Shown: positions 17,531 through 26,304 of the stretch, one piece after another
Layout: every line of letters starts with the position of its first letter
Position numbering within the stretch: position 1 is the stretch's first letter
Source: VRUE01 sp035318745
GTDB lineage: Bacteria > Actinomycetota > Thermoleophilia > Solirubrobacterales > 70-9
Assembly: GCA_035318745.1 (NCBI GenBank)
Contig: DATHEA010000017.1
Span: forward strand, 15,050-79,049
Length of the DNA stretch: 64,000 nucleotides
Direction of reading: 5' to 3'
The notes under the pieces: model-generated
Seen by the model: the letters and a program-made list of their open reading frames with translations, nothing else
What the model was told of the DNA's origin: nothing
The model's database searches: none
Program-made: the position numbers and the translations under genes

Positions 17531-18952
17531 TCAGCCCCGCCTCGGACTCCAGCCCGCCGAGCCAGGCCGGCTTCGGACCCGCTCCCAGGCGTCCGTGAGC
17601 ACACCGCGCAGCACGTCGTGGATCTCTTCGAACTGCTCGGTGTCGGCGATCAGCGGCGGCGCCAGCTGGATCACCGGGTCGCCACGGTCGTCGGCGCGGC
17701 AGATCAGGCCACGCTTGTAGAGCTCGCCGGAGAGATAGCCGCGCAGCAGATCCTCCGCCTCCTCGTCGTCGAAGCTCTCCTTCGTCTCCTTGTCCTTGAC
17801 CAGCTCGATCGCCTGGAAGAAGCCGGCGCCGCGCACGTCGCCGACGATCGGCAGGTCGTGCAGGCTCTCCAGCATCTGGCGGAACTCGCCCTCCTTGGCG
17901 AGCACGTGGCCGCAGAGGTCCTCGCGCTCGAAGACGTCGAGGTTGGCCATCGCTACCGCCGCCGCGACGGGGTGGCCGGCGAAGGTGAAGCCGTGCGCAA
18001 AGGAGGCGCTGTCGTGCATGAAGGCCTCGGCGACGCGGTCGGAGACGATCACCCCGCCCATCGGCGCGTAGGCGGAGGTCAGGCCCTTGGCCACGGTGAT
18101 CACGTCGGGCACATAGCCGAAGCGTTCGCAGCCGAACCAGTGGCCGAGGCGACCCCAGGCGCAGATCACCTCGTCGGAGACCATCAGCACGTCGTAGCGG
18201 TCGCAGATCTCGCGCACCCGTTGGAAGTAGCCGTCCGGCGGGACGAAGCAGCCGCCGGCGTTCTGGACCGGCTCGAGGATCACCGCGGCAACCGTCTCGG
18301 GGCCCTCGAAGACGATCCGCTCCTCGATCGCGTTTGCCGCCCAGAGCGGGTGGCGGTCCTCGGGCCAGCGATAGGCATTGGTATTGGGCACGTGGCAACC
18401 GCCCGGGGTGAGCGGCTCGAACTGCGAGCGCAGCTCGGTGATGCCGGTCGCCGAGAGGGCGCCGAGCGAGGTGCCGTGGTAGGCGATCTCGCGGGCGATC
18501 ACCTTGTGCTTCTGGCCTTTGCCGTGGATGCGGTGGTAGTTGCGGGCCAGCTTCAGCGTCGACTCGACCGCCTCAGAGCCGCCCGACGTGAAGAAGACGC
18601 GGTTGAGGTCGCCGGGGGCGAGCGAGGCGATCCGCGCCGCCAGCTCGATCGCGCGTGGATGCGCGTAGCTCCACAGGGTGTAGAAGTCGAGCTCTTCGAC
18701 CTGGCGCGCCGCCGCCTCGCCGAGCTCGGTGCGACCATGGCCGGCGTTGACGCAGAAGAGGGCAGAGAGGCCGTCGAGGTAGCGGTTGCCATGCTCGTCG
18801 TAGACGTAACAACCCTCGCCGCGGGTGATGATCGGAATCTCGTGGCCGGGACCGTAGGAGCCCATGCGCGAGAAGTGCATCCAGAGATGTCGCATCGCCA
18901 TCTCCTGGAGGCTGGTGGCGACCGCTCCAGGTGCTTGAGACGCAATGGCCAT
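17531..18952 (-). CDS. Class III PLP aminotransferase (probable amine:pyruvate type)
   Basis: A 473-residue class III aminotransferase. Seen are the PLP-phosphate loop SGGSEAVE (123-130), D260 in VSDEVI and the Schiff-base lysine K289 in VAKGLTSAY. It is closest in style to putrescine- or polyamine-pyruvate and beta-alanine-pyruvate transaminases. The start at 18952 has AGGAG at good spacing; an upstream GTG/ATG extension lacks one. With the aldehyde dehydrogenase and alanine dehydrogenase downstream, it would convert an amine such as putrescine to the amino-aldehyde using pyruvate. It is divergent from the APC permease. Confidence 0.87.
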   Translation of the reverse strand: MAIASQAPGAVATSLQEMAMRHLWMHFSRMGSYGPGHEIPIITRGEGCYVYDEHGNRYLDGLSALFCVNAGHGRTELGEAAARQVEELDFYTLWSYAHPRAIELAARIASLAPGDLNRVFFTSGGSEAVESTLKLARNYHRIHGKGQKHKVIAREIAYHGTSLGALSATGITELRSQFEPLTPGGCHVPNTNAYRWPEDRHPLWAANAIEERIVFEGPETVAAVILEPVQNAGGCFVPPDGYFQRVREICDRYDVLMVSDEVICAWGRLGHWFGCERFGYVPDVITVAKGLTSAYAPMGGVIVSDRVAEAFMHDSASFAHGFTFAGHPVAAAVAMANLDVFEREDLCGHVLAKEGEFRQMLESLHDLPIVGDVRGAGFFQAIELVKDKETKESFDDEEAEDLLRGYLSGELYKRGLICRADDRGDPVIQLAPPLIADTEQFEEIHDVLRGVLTDAWERVRSRPGSAGWSPRRG

Positions 18953-19042
18953 GCGTTTCTCCTCTCGTCCTACGACGTTCTGGATAAAACTAGCTCGCTC
19001 AACTCTCTCATTCAAGTGTTCGTTGGGTCAAGTTATCCAGGA

Positions 19043-19067
19043 GGCCTTGTACGAAATGTACAAGGCC
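19043..19067. promoter_or_regulatory. Inverted repeat between divergent aminotransferase and permease genes
   Basis: Two perfect 10-base arms (GGCCTTGTAC at 19043-19052 and its reverse complement at 19058-19067) flank a five-base centre. The element lies in the 178-base divergent region, 64 bases before the permease start, so it is a good candidate operator for the PucR regulator or another dimer. Confidence 0.5.
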
Positions 19068-19130
19068 GCGCCTGAGGTTTGGGACATTTGCAACTTGTCA
19101 TCTGGGCACCGTACGCCGTACCGTCGTGTC

Positions 19131-20681
19131 ATGGAGAGTGCAGCTGTACCTCAAGCATCCGCCTCAACTCCTGTCCCGAGCAGCGGCGACAAGGGGCTGA
19201 AGAAGAACGCGATCGGGTTCGTCTCCAGCGTCGTCATCGGCGTCGCCTCGACCGCTCCGGGCTACAGCCTCGCCGCAACCCTCGGCTTCATCGCCGCCGC
19301 CGTCGCCCTGCAGTCGCCGGCGATCCTGCTGATCGCCTTCATCCCGATGTTCCTCGTCGCCGCCGGCTACTACTACATGAACAAAGCCGACCCGGACTGC
19401 GGCACCAGCTTCTCCTGGGTGACCAAGGCGATGGGACCGCAGCTCGGCTGGATCGCCGGCTGGACGATCGTCGTCGCCGACGTGATCGTGATGGCCAACC
19501 TGGCGCAGATCGCCGGCCTCTACACCTTCCTGCTCTTCGGCTGGGACTCGGCCGCGGCGTCGACCGTTGCGGTGACGCTGGTCGGCGTGCTCTGGATCGT
19601 GATCATGACCACGATCGTCGTGATCGGGATCGAGCTGTCGGCCCGAACCCAGGTCGGCTTGCTGGCTGCCGAGATCGTCACCCTGGCGATCTTCGCGGTG
19701 GTCGCCCTGGTCAAGGTCTATAGCGGCGACGCCCTGCCAGGCTCAATCGACCCGAGCTTCTCCTGGATCAACCCGTTCAGCCTCAGCCCGAGCGAGCTTT
19801 CGGCCGGCCTCCTACTGGCGGTGTTCATCTACTGGGGGTGGGATACGACGGCCACCGTCAATGAGGAGACCGAGAACCCCGACGAGGCCCCCGGGCGGGC
19901 GACGGTAGTCAGCACCCTGATCCTGCTCGGCGTCTATCTGATCGTCGCCGTTGCGGCCCAGGCCTATGCCGGCGTCGAACAGCTGGTGGCGAATCAGGAA
20001 GACGTGCTGAGCGCGCTCGGCACTGAGGTGTTCGGCTCGCCGCTCGACAAGATCCTGATCATCGCCGTGCTCTCCTCGGCCGCGGCGTCGACCCAGACGA
20101 CGATCCTGCCGACGGCGCGGACGACGCTTTCGATGGCCCGCGCGAACGCGATGCCGAAGAGCCTCGGCAAAGTCCATCCACGCTTCCTCACGCCCCACGT
20201 CTCGACCATTGCGATGGGGGCCGCATCGATCATCTGGTACGTCAGCCTGACCCTGGTCAGCGAAGACATCCTCTTCGACTCGTTGGCGGCGCTCGGCCTG
20301 ATGATCTCCTTCTACATCGGCCTTACCGGGATCGCCTGCGCGATCTATTACCGGCACGAGCTGCTGCGCAGCGTCAAGAACTTCTTCTTCGTCGGAGTCG
20401 GGCCGGCTTTCGGCGCGGCAATCCTCTTCTACCTACTGATCAAGAACGGGATCGAACTGGCGGATCCGGCCAACTCCGAATCGGGCAACTCCTGGTTTGG
20501 GCTCGGTCCACCGCTCGTGATCGCGATCTTCTTCCTCGTCCTCGGCTTCATCCTGATGGCGGTGCAGTGGAGGGCGGTGCCGGAGTTCTTCCGCAAGCGA
20601 ACGGAGGTCGCACCGTCGGGCTTCCTCGAGGGCGAATCCGAGCCCACGAGCGGCGGCATCGCGTCCGGAGGGGAGAGTTGA
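19131..20681 (+). CDS. APC-family amino acid/polyamine permease
   Basis: A 516-residue integral membrane transporter with about 12 hydrophobic segments. The N-terminal APC signature lies at residues 25-50 (NAIGFVSSVVIGVASTAPGYS). A cytosolic N-tail and an acidic C-tail flank the membrane core. It is divergent from the amine catabolic operon and precedes a UspA gene, so it probably imports the amine or amino acid that the operon degrades. The start is uncertain: the frame is open further upstream through an inverted repeat, and no clear ribosome site precedes MESAAVPQ. Confidence 0.85.
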   Translation: MESAAVPQASASTPVPSSGDKGLKKNAIGFVSSVVIGVASTAPGYSLAATLGFIAAAVALQSPAILLIAFIPMFLVAAGYYYMNKADPDCGTSFSWVTKAMGPQLGWIAGWTIVVADVIVMANLAQIAGLYTFLLFGWDSAAASTVAVTLVGVLWIVIMTTIVVIGIELSARTQVGLLAAEIVTLAIFAVVALVKVYSGDALPGSIDPSFSWINPFSLSPSELSAGLLLAVFIYWGWDTTATVNEETENPDEAPGRATVVSTLILLGVYLIVAVAAQAYAGVEQLVANQEDVLSALGTEVFGSPLDKILIIAVLSSAAASTQTTILPTARTTLSMARANAMPKSLGKVHPRFLTPHVSTIAMGAASIIWYVSLTLVSEDILFDSLAALGLMISFYIGLTGIACAIYYRHELLRSVKNFFFVGVGPAFGAAILFYLLIKNGIELADPANSESGNSWFGLGPPLVIAIFFLVLGFILMAVQWRAVPEFFRKRTEVAPSGFLEGESEPTSGGIASGGES

Positions 20682-20682
20682 G

Positions 20683-21096
20683 GTGGGCTCGATAGTCGTC
20701 GGATATGACGGGTCGGACTCGAGCAAGGCAGCGCTCGCAAGGGCGCTGGAGCTGGCGAAGGGCCTGGGCGACGACGTAGCGCTCGTCTTCGGCTACTCCC
20801 CACCCGGAATCTGGGGCGGCGAGATCGCCGAACACGAGGAGGCGATTGAGGAATTCGGCGAGAAGCTGATGGGCGAGGCGCGACAGCAGGTGCAGGCCGA
20901 CGGGGTCGAGGTCAGCTACGAACTGGTGCCGAAGCGCGGTGCAGAGGCACTGCTCGACGTCGCCCGGCGGCGTGACGCGCGGATGATCGTCGTCGGCGGG
21001 GCGGGCGAAGCGCCGCTGAAAGGGGCGATCCTCGGCTCTACCCCCTACAAGCTGCTGCACCAGACCGAGCGGCCGGTGCTCGTCATCCCCGCCTAG
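20683..21096 (+). CDS. Universal stress protein (UspA family)
   Basis: A 137-residue single-domain Usp. It begins SIVVGYDGSDSSKAAL, with the typical first strand and Asp, and carries the ATP-binding motif near the C-terminus (VVGGAGEAPLKGAILGSTPYKLL, related to G-2x-G-9x-G-S/T) and a final strand RPVLVIPA. The GTG start is one base after the permease stop, with GGAGGGGAG inside the permease end, so the two genes form an operon. Usp domains often accompany APC transporters and may sense nucleotide or stress state. Confidence 0.9.
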   Translation: MGSIVVGYDGSDSSKAALARALELAKGLGDDVALVFGYSPPGIWGGEIAEHEEAIEEFGEKLMGEARQQVQADGVEVSYELVPKRGAEALLDVARRRDARMIVVGGAGEAPLKGAILGSTPYKLLHQTERPVLVIPA

Positions 21097-21100
21097 CGGG

Positions 21101-21232
21101 GGAGGGCCGGGGGTCGCCCTGATGGAGCCCCAAATCCCGCCTTCGGCGGGATTGATCTGGTGCCGCTTCGCGGCTGGAGTAACTCTGCGGAGCCGCTTCG
21201 CGAGGCTCCATCAGGGCGACCCCCGGCCCTCC
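21101..21232. repeat. Long compound palindrome with 29-bp arms
   Basis: Left arm 21101-21129 and right arm 21204-21232 are exact 29-base reverse complements (GGAGGGCCGGGGGTCGCCC core). The 74-base centre holds smaller hairpins, including AATCCCGCC/GGCGGGATT and GCCGC-TTC-GCGGC. The element fills the space between the convergent uspA and FAD-oxidase stops, so it could act as a bidirectional terminator. A similar palindrome in a divergent region at 22661-22746 argues that it may instead be a dispersed repeat. Confidence 0.8.
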
Positions 21233-22630
21233 TCAGCGGCCGAGGTGAAAGCCGATCAGCTTGGGGACCTTGGTTAGGAGCGTGGTGAGGAGGTTCGGCC
21301 TTTGGTTTGAGAGCTCGGCGTTCTCCTTGCTTACGAGGGCGCGGCGGATTGCCTCGCCGCCCAGCCAGTGGAAGGGCTCGGGGGGGACGTGGCGAGGAGT
21401 CGGGTCGACGAAGGGAAGGCGAGAAGCCTCGTCGCGGCGGTCTAGGGCTAGGGAGGCGAGGGTTCGGCCGACCATGTAGGAGGGGCCGACTCCGTTGCCG
21501 GTGTAGCCGGCCGCGGCGAAGGCGTTGCCGCCGCGCAGCGGCACGACGATCGGGAGGTGGGTGGGCGAGGCGTCGACGGGGCCGCCCCAGGCGTGGGTCA
21601 GGCGCCGTCCCGCGAGGCCCGGGAAGTATTCGCGCAGCCGAGCAGCGGCCGCCGCGACCACGTCGGGGTCGACCTCCGCCCTGCCTCGCAATCGCGCGCC
21701 CATCTCGATCCGCCCCCCGCCCCAGCCGAAGGCGATGCGGCCATCCGGGGTCGTGCGGAAGTAGTCGATCAGGGTGCGGCTGTCGGTGATGCACTCGCCG
21801 CCCGTCCAGCCGATCTCCTCCAGCAGATCGGGAACTGGCTCGGTGAGGACGATGTGCGAGGAGGTAACGGTGAGTGCGTTGTGCAGCGGCGCGCCCGGCG
21901 CCTTCGCGGCGGCGCCGATCGCGACGACGGCCGACGCAGCGCGAACCGAGCCGCCCTCGGTGCGGGCCTCGCATCCACTCGCCGAGTCGAGCAGCCGGCG
22001 AACCGGCGAGCGCTCATATATCTCGACCCCCGCCCGGCGCAACCGATCCCGCAGGCCGAAGGCGAGCCGGGCCGGCCCCACCGTCGCCGCATCGGGATAG
22101 AAGGCGCCGCCGCGGAAGGCAGGCGAGGCGCAGCACTCGGCGACAGCGGAAGGAGCCAACGGCTGCACGGCGTCCTCCTCCCCCAGCTCGCGGCAGGCAG
22201 CCAACGCCTCGTCCCAGATCCCGTCGTGGGCGGACGCGGTCGAAACCTGCAAGTACCCCCCACGCCGGAACCAGGCGTCGACCTCCTGCTCCCGGCAGAA
22301 CGACTCGACCCCCGCGATCGCGTCACGCGACGCTCGCGCCACGGCAAGTCCCCCAGCATCCCCCCACCGCCGCCGCATGTTGGGCAGCGAGAACCACATC
22401 ACGTTGCAAAACCCCCCGTTCCGCCCACACGGCCCGTAGCCACAAATCTCACTCTCGAGCAACACGACCCTCGCCTCGGGCTCGAGCTGCTTCACCTGCC
22501 AGGCAGCCCACATCCCGGTGTACCCACCCCCAATCACAAGGACATCGGCACTTCGCTTCCCACTTAGCTGCGGCGCCGATTTGACGTCCCCAGCCTCCTC
22601 AAGCCAGTAGCCGTGAGCCGTGTGCTTCAT
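21233..22630 (-). CDS. FAD-dependent oxidase (DAO/PuuB-like)
   Basis: A 465-residue flavoprotein of the D-amino-acid-oxidase (DAO) superfamily. The N-terminal dinucleotide motif is DVLVIGGGYTGMWAAW, followed by an LLESEICGYGPCGRNGG loop typical of gamma-glutamylputrescine oxidase-like enzymes. The C-terminal FAD-contact region is AAAGYTGNGVGPSYMVG. It would oxidise an amine or N-methyl/N-glutamyl amine to aldehyde, ammonia and peroxide. Its placement beside the amine transaminase and dehydrogenase operon supports polyamine catabolism. The ATG at 22630 is preceded by an in-frame TTG two codons earlier; either may be used. Confidence 0.82.
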   Translation of the reverse strand: MKHTAHGYWLEEAGDVKSAPQLSGKRSADVLVIGGGYTGMWAAWQVKQLEPEARVVLLESEICGYGPCGRNGGFCNVMWFSLPNMRRRWGDAGGLAVARASRDAIAGVESFCREQEVDAWFRRGGYLQVSTASAHDGIWDEALAACRELGEEDAVQPLAPSAVAECCASPAFRGGAFYPDAATVGPARLAFGLRDRLRRAGVEIYERSPVRRLLDSASGCEARTEGGSVRAASAVVAIGAAAKAPGAPLHNALTVTSSHIVLTEPVPDLLEEIGWTGGECITDSRTLIDYFRTTPDGRIAFGWGGGRIEMGARLRGRAEVDPDVVAAAAARLREYFPGLAGRRLTHAWGGPVDASPTHLPIVVPLRGGNAFAAAGYTGNGVGPSYMVGRTLASLALDRRDEASRLPFVDPTPRHVPPEPFHWLGGEAIRRALVSKENAELSNQRPNLLTTLLTKVPKLIGFHLGR

Positions 22631-22660
22631 GGGCAAGATGAGTCTGGCATGCGCTTGTGA

Positions 22661-22746
22661 GGGAGGGCGGGGGTGCCCCTCGAACCGGCGGATACTCAGA
22701 GCGGGCGAAGCCCGCGAGTCGGAGCGAGGGGCACCCCCGCCCTCCC
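22661..22746. repeat. Second long palindrome with 22-bp arms
   Basis: Arms 22661-22682 and 22725-22746 (GGGAGGGCGGGGGTGCCCC core) are exact 22-base reverse complements around a 42-base centre with its own GCGGGC-GAA-GCCCGC hairpin. The arm is similar to that of the element at 21101-21232. It lies between two divergently transcribed genes, where a terminator is not expected. Confidence 0.8.
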
Positions 22747-22784
22747 GACATCAGGCTCTCGTCCCTCCTGCATAGACTCAACTC

Positions 22785-23846
22785 ATGCCCACCTTCGACC
22801 TGCTCGCCGACCTACCGCTAGAGATAGAGGGCTACGAGCTGCAGGGGTTGGAGCACACGATCCCCGGCTTCGAACGCCTCTCGACCGTGATCCACCTCTG
22901 GGGCAGCGGCGAGGACGGGCTCGGCGAGGACGTCACCTACGACGCCCTCGACCACGTCGCCCTGCAGGACGCCGGCGCGACGCTCGACCTGACCGGCTAC
23001 GCGACATTGGGAGAGTTCTGCGAGTTCATGGCTGGGGTCGACACCTTTCCCGCCGAGCCGCAGCGCGACGTCTCGCGTCGCTACCGGCGCTGGGCCTTCG
23101 AGTCGGCGGCGCTCGACCTGGCGCTTCGTCAGGCGGGAATCGGCATCGCCAAGGCATTGAAGCGGGAGGCCCAACCGGTCACCTTCGTCTGCTCGATGCG
23201 GCTCGCCGGCGGTCCTGAGGAGCCCTCGTCGATCGAGACCTTGCGGCGCAAGCTCGATTCCTATCCCGGCCTGCGCTTCAAGCTCGACCCAACCAACGAC
23301 TGGGACGACGAGCTGATCGCCGCCTTGGTCGAGACCGGCGCGGTCGACTCGCTCGACCTGAAGGGCTTCTACAAAGGCACCGTGGTCGACGTCGAGACCG
23401 ACCCGGAGCTGTACGGCAAGCTGATCGAGGCCTTCCCCAAGGCGTGGCTCGAGGACCCCGACGTGACCGAGGAGACGCGACCGTTGCTGGAGCCCGTCCG
23501 CGACCGGCTCACCTGGGACGCGCCAATCCACTCGATCGCCGACATCGAGGCGCTGCCCTGGCCGCCGCGGATGGTCAACATCAAGCCCTCCCGGATCGGT
23601 GGCCTGCGCGACTTGTGCGAGACCTACGACTACTGCGCCGAACGAGGAATCGGTTCCTACGGCGGCGGCCAGTGGGAGCTCGGCCCCGGCCGCGGCCAGA
23701 TCCAAGTCCTCGCCTCGCTCTTCCATCCCGACACCCCGAATGACACCGCGCCGCGCGGCTACAACGAAGCCGATCCACCGCCCGGCCTGCCGACCAGCCC
23801 GCTCCTGCCCAAGCTGACGCCGACCGGCTTCCGCTGGGCCGACTGA
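22785..23846 (+). CDS. Enolase-superfamily protein
   Basis: A 353-residue protein with the C-terminal TIM-barrel pattern of the enolase superfamily: a GLRFKLDPTNDWDD strand, SLDLKG (about 195-200), an acidic AWLEDPD strand (about 221-227) and VNIKPSRIGGL (about 264-274). These occupy the metal-ligand and catalytic-lysine positions of mandelate racemase/OSBS-like enzymes. The N-terminal capping domain is present (residues 1-110). The substrate cannot be told. It is followed 12 bases later by ferritin, probably on the same transcript, and starts 39 bases after a long palindrome. Confidence 0.7.
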   Translation: MPTFDLLADLPLEIEGYELQGLEHTIPGFERLSTVIHLWGSGEDGLGEDVTYDALDHVALQDAGATLDLTGYATLGEFCEFMAGVDTFPAEPQRDVSRRYRRWAFESAALDLALRQAGIGIAKALKREAQPVTFVCSMRLAGGPEEPSSIETLRRKLDSYPGLRFKLDPTNDWDDELIAALVETGAVDSLDLKGFYKGTVVDVETDPELYGKLIEAFPKAWLEDPDVTEETRPLLEPVRDRLTWDAPIHSIADIEALPWPPRMVNIKPSRIGGLRDLCETYDYCAERGIGSYGGGQWELGPGRGQIQVLASLFHPDTPNDTAPRGYNEADPPPGLPTSPLLPKLTPTGFRWAD

Positions 23847-23857
23847 AAGGAAAGTCA

Positions 23858-24391
23858 ATGCCCGAGAAGAGCTTCGCCGACGCCCTCAACGAGCAGATCG
23901 CCAACGAGTTCGCCGCCTCTCAGCAGTACGTCGGGATGGCGGTCTACTACGACGCGGAAACGCTCCCCCGCCTCGCCGCCTTCTTCTACCGGCAGGCGCT
24001 GGAGGAGCGCGAGCACGCGATGATGATGGTCCAGTACCTGCTCGACGTCGGCGAGGAGGTCCACATCCCCGACATCAAGTCGCAGGAGACGAGTTACTCG
24101 GACGGGACGACCCCGGTGAAGAAGGCGCTGGAGCAGGAGAAGCGGGTCGGCGAGGAGATCTTTGCCCTGTTCGAGCTGGCGCGCGAGGTCAAGGACTACC
24201 GCGCCGAGCAGTTCATGCAGTGGTTCGTCAAGGAGCAGGTCGAGGAGGTTGCGCTGATGGGCGACCTGCTCAACGTGGTCGAGCGTTCGAAGGACAACCT
24301 GCTGCTGGCCGAGGACTACATCGCGCGGGAGAGCCCCGGCGAAGGCGGCGGAGACCCGACCGCCCCGCCTGCGGCCGGCTCAGGCGGCTAG
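23858..24391 (+). CDS. Ferritin
   Basis: A 177-residue non-haem ferritin that would oxidise Fe(II) and store iron in a 24-mer cage. The ferroxidase ligands are visible: E17 (QIANEFAASQQY), the E..H pair in ALEEREHAMM, and E in ALEQEKRVGEE and FVKEQVEE. The C-terminal ~20 residues are a Gly/Pro/Ala tail not usual for the core fold. AAGGAAAG lies five bases before the ATG. It follows the enolase-superfamily gene closely and converges with the lipoprotein gene 20 bases on. Confidence 0.92.
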   Translation: MPEKSFADALNEQIANEFAASQQYVGMAVYYDAETLPRLAAFFYRQALEEREHAMMMVQYLLDVGEEVHIPDIKSQETSYSDGTTPVKKALEQEKRVGEEIFALFELAREVKDYRAEQFMQWFVKEQVEEVALMGDLLNVVERSKDNLLLAEDYIARESPGEGGGDPTAPPAAGSGG

Positions 24392-24411
24392 GACCGAGGC
24401 GCGGCGCACGC

Positions 24412-26268
24412 CTACGGCGCTTCGACGACCTCGGCCACCTGGCTCCCGGCAGGGATCCCGTCGTGGCCGGCGACGACGCGGAGGAAGTGGAGCACGCGGT
24501 CCGGATCGGCGATCGTCACCCGGTAGGAACCGCTGCCGTCGCCGCGGGCCGTGGCCACGATCCGTCCCCCTTCGAGCAGCTCGGGCCGGGTAGTGACGGC
24601 GAAGACGACAAACCGCGTCGCCGGGCTGGCGTCGCCGCTGAAGTCCAGGTCGATCTGATCCCCGTCGCGGATTGCGCTGCGGATCTGTGGCGCATGCGGC
24701 GGGATCGCAAACTCGGTTTCGACCGCGCTCGCCTTGACGACCGCCTTGCCGCTTTCGAGGTCGACCAGGCGCCAGGCCGATCCACCTTCGCGCCGAAGTC
24801 GCAGCCTCTGCCCCGGTCGCAACTCGAAGTCGGGGAATTCGGCGGTGGTCAGCTTCCTGCCGTTGCGAATCGCCACATAGACTTCGGGGCGAGCGACTTC
24901 GCTCGTCTCGATCGTCGCCTGGTCGGCCCCATCGGGCCGGCGCGAGGCGAAGACCGCTGGCACGGTCGGCCCCGTGGGTTCCGGTTCGCCCAGCACCCGC
25001 AAGTCCTGCCCGCCGGGATCTTCGAGGCCGGATTCGAAGAAGGAGTCCAGCGTGCCCTGGTCGCAGGCCACCATATAGCTGCTTTCGGGTGGGCGCTGCG
25101 ACCATTCATCGCAGCTGCGGAAGAGGTCGTTGAGACGTCCGCCGCTCTGGCCCAGGACAGCTGCAGTTTCGGGGTCGGCGAGCTCCTGATGGTCGCGCGG
25201 CACTTCGGACGGGGCAGAGACATTCGCGCACGGCCGCGGATCGTTCAGGTCGAACTTCTGCTGGAAGAGCGGCGAGTGCGGTCCGTCAGCTTCGATCTGG
25301 CCGCGCGCTTCGTTGACCTTGCCGCCCTCCGCGCCGTAGCCGGGCGCGTTGCCGAAGTGGCCAGGCCAGCAGGCCCACCAGGTCTGCGCCAGGTTCACCG
25401 CGCCGATCCCTGAGCCCAGCTCGTAGGTGTCCCCGGGCGAGCAGGAGAAAACGTCGTCCGGGATGACGTCGAGCAGATCGGGGGAGGCGGAGGACGTGCG
25501 GAACTTGTGCCCGCACGATTCGTAGGTCGCGTGGCTCCCCCTTGCGACGTAGCCCACGGGGTGGGTGTCGTGACGCTCGAGGATCCCCTCGTTCCAGACG
25601 AAGCGCTCGCCCTCTTCGGTGTGACGTGGCATCCAGACGTAGACGGGCCGGTGCTCGTGGGCGGAGAGCAGGATCCCCATCCCCTCGAAGTCGCCCTCGT
25701 GAAGGTCTACGTCACTGAGCGTCGTGCCGGAGAACGGACCGGGCAGATGGACCGGCAGGTAGTTGAAGGGGTAGTAGAACCAGTACTGGAGGCTGATCGG
25801 CCGCTCGGGATCGCGTCCGGTGACGTAGTAGTACATCCGCGCCAGCGTGCCGGGCGCGCTGCGTCCAAGTGCCCGCACGAAGACCGCGTGCTGGGCGCCG
25901 CGATCGGTGTTGTCGGCCGGGTAGTCGATGAACGCGCTTCCGGGCCCGGCGTTCCACTCCAGCTTCGTGGTCGCCGTCGGCGGGCAGGGGCCGCCGCGCT
26001 CGAGACCGAGGCAGATGCCCTTTCCCCCCAAGCGCAGCAGGTCGATCGTCTGCAGTGAGACCGGCCAAAAGCCGTCATGGCGTTCGAGCATCAGGTCCGG
26101 CTCGTATCGTCCGGCCAGCGTTTCCGCCCGCGCCGGGTTCGCGACCGGCGGCGTCACCGGTTCTTCTTCATCGCTCCCGCATCCGGTGCCGAGAACGACA
26201 GAGGCAAGAGCAAGGACCAGCGCAAGAAAATGCTTCGGTCGCCTCTGATAGGTCGGAATACCCCGCAT
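24412..26268 (-). CDS. Secreted lipoprotein with VPS62/DUF946-like region
   Basis: A 618-residue protein with a lipobox: hydrophobic residues 13-27, then LGTGC with lipidation Cys at 30. The segment LQYWFYYPFNYLP followed by DLHEGDFEGMGILL and later GYVARGSHATYESCGH (about residues 160-250) resembles the VPS62/DUF946 group seen in many secreted proteins. The C-terminal third has Fn3/beta-sandwich-like strands. Its function is unknown. It is likely anchored to the outer face of the membrane. A 36-base gap separates it from the S51 peptidase pair, which is transcribed in the same direction just upstream. Confidence 0.7.
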   Translation of the reverse strand: MRGIPTYQRRPKHFLALVLALASVVLGTGCGSDEEEPVTPPVANPARAETLAGRYEPDLMLERHDGFWPVSLQTIDLLRLGGKGICLGLERGGPCPPTATTKLEWNAGPGSAFIDYPADNTDRGAQHAVFVRALGRSAPGTLARMYYYVTGRDPERPISLQYWFYYPFNYLPVHLPGPFSGTTLSDVDLHEGDFEGMGILLSAHEHRPVYVWMPRHTEEGERFVWNEGILERHDTHPVGYVARGSHATYESCGHKFRTSSASPDLLDVIPDDVFSCSPGDTYELGSGIGAVNLAQTWWACWPGHFGNAPGYGAEGGKVNEARGQIEADGPHSPLFQQKFDLNDPRPCANVSAPSEVPRDHQELADPETAAVLGQSGGRLNDLFRSCDEWSQRPPESSYMVACDQGTLDSFFESGLEDPGGQDLRVLGEPEPTGPTVPAVFASRRPDGADQATIETSEVARPEVYVAIRNGRKLTTAEFPDFELRPGQRLRLRREGGSAWRLVDLESGKAVVKASAVETEFAIPPHAPQIRSAIRDGDQIDLDFSGDASPATRFVVFAVTTRPELLEGGRIVATARGDGSGSYRVTIADPDRVLHFLRVVAGHDGIPAGSQVAEVVEAP

Positions 26269-26304
26269 GGTCCGCCTACCCTTACACAGTGGGTCGCACC
26301 AACG

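Noticed and set aside
16074..17720. Long plus-strand frame (548 codons) opposite the PucR and aminotransferase genes
   Set aside because: It is antisense to genes with clear family motifs; its Gly/Arg/Ala/Asp-skewed composition and lack of motifs are typical of GC-rich shadows.
15961..18398. 813-codon reading of the minus-strand PucR frame including the part upstream of 17519
   Set aside because: The upstream 290 codons are Arg/Pro-rich and overlap the aminotransferase gene in another frame; the family start is at MLTVQSLL.
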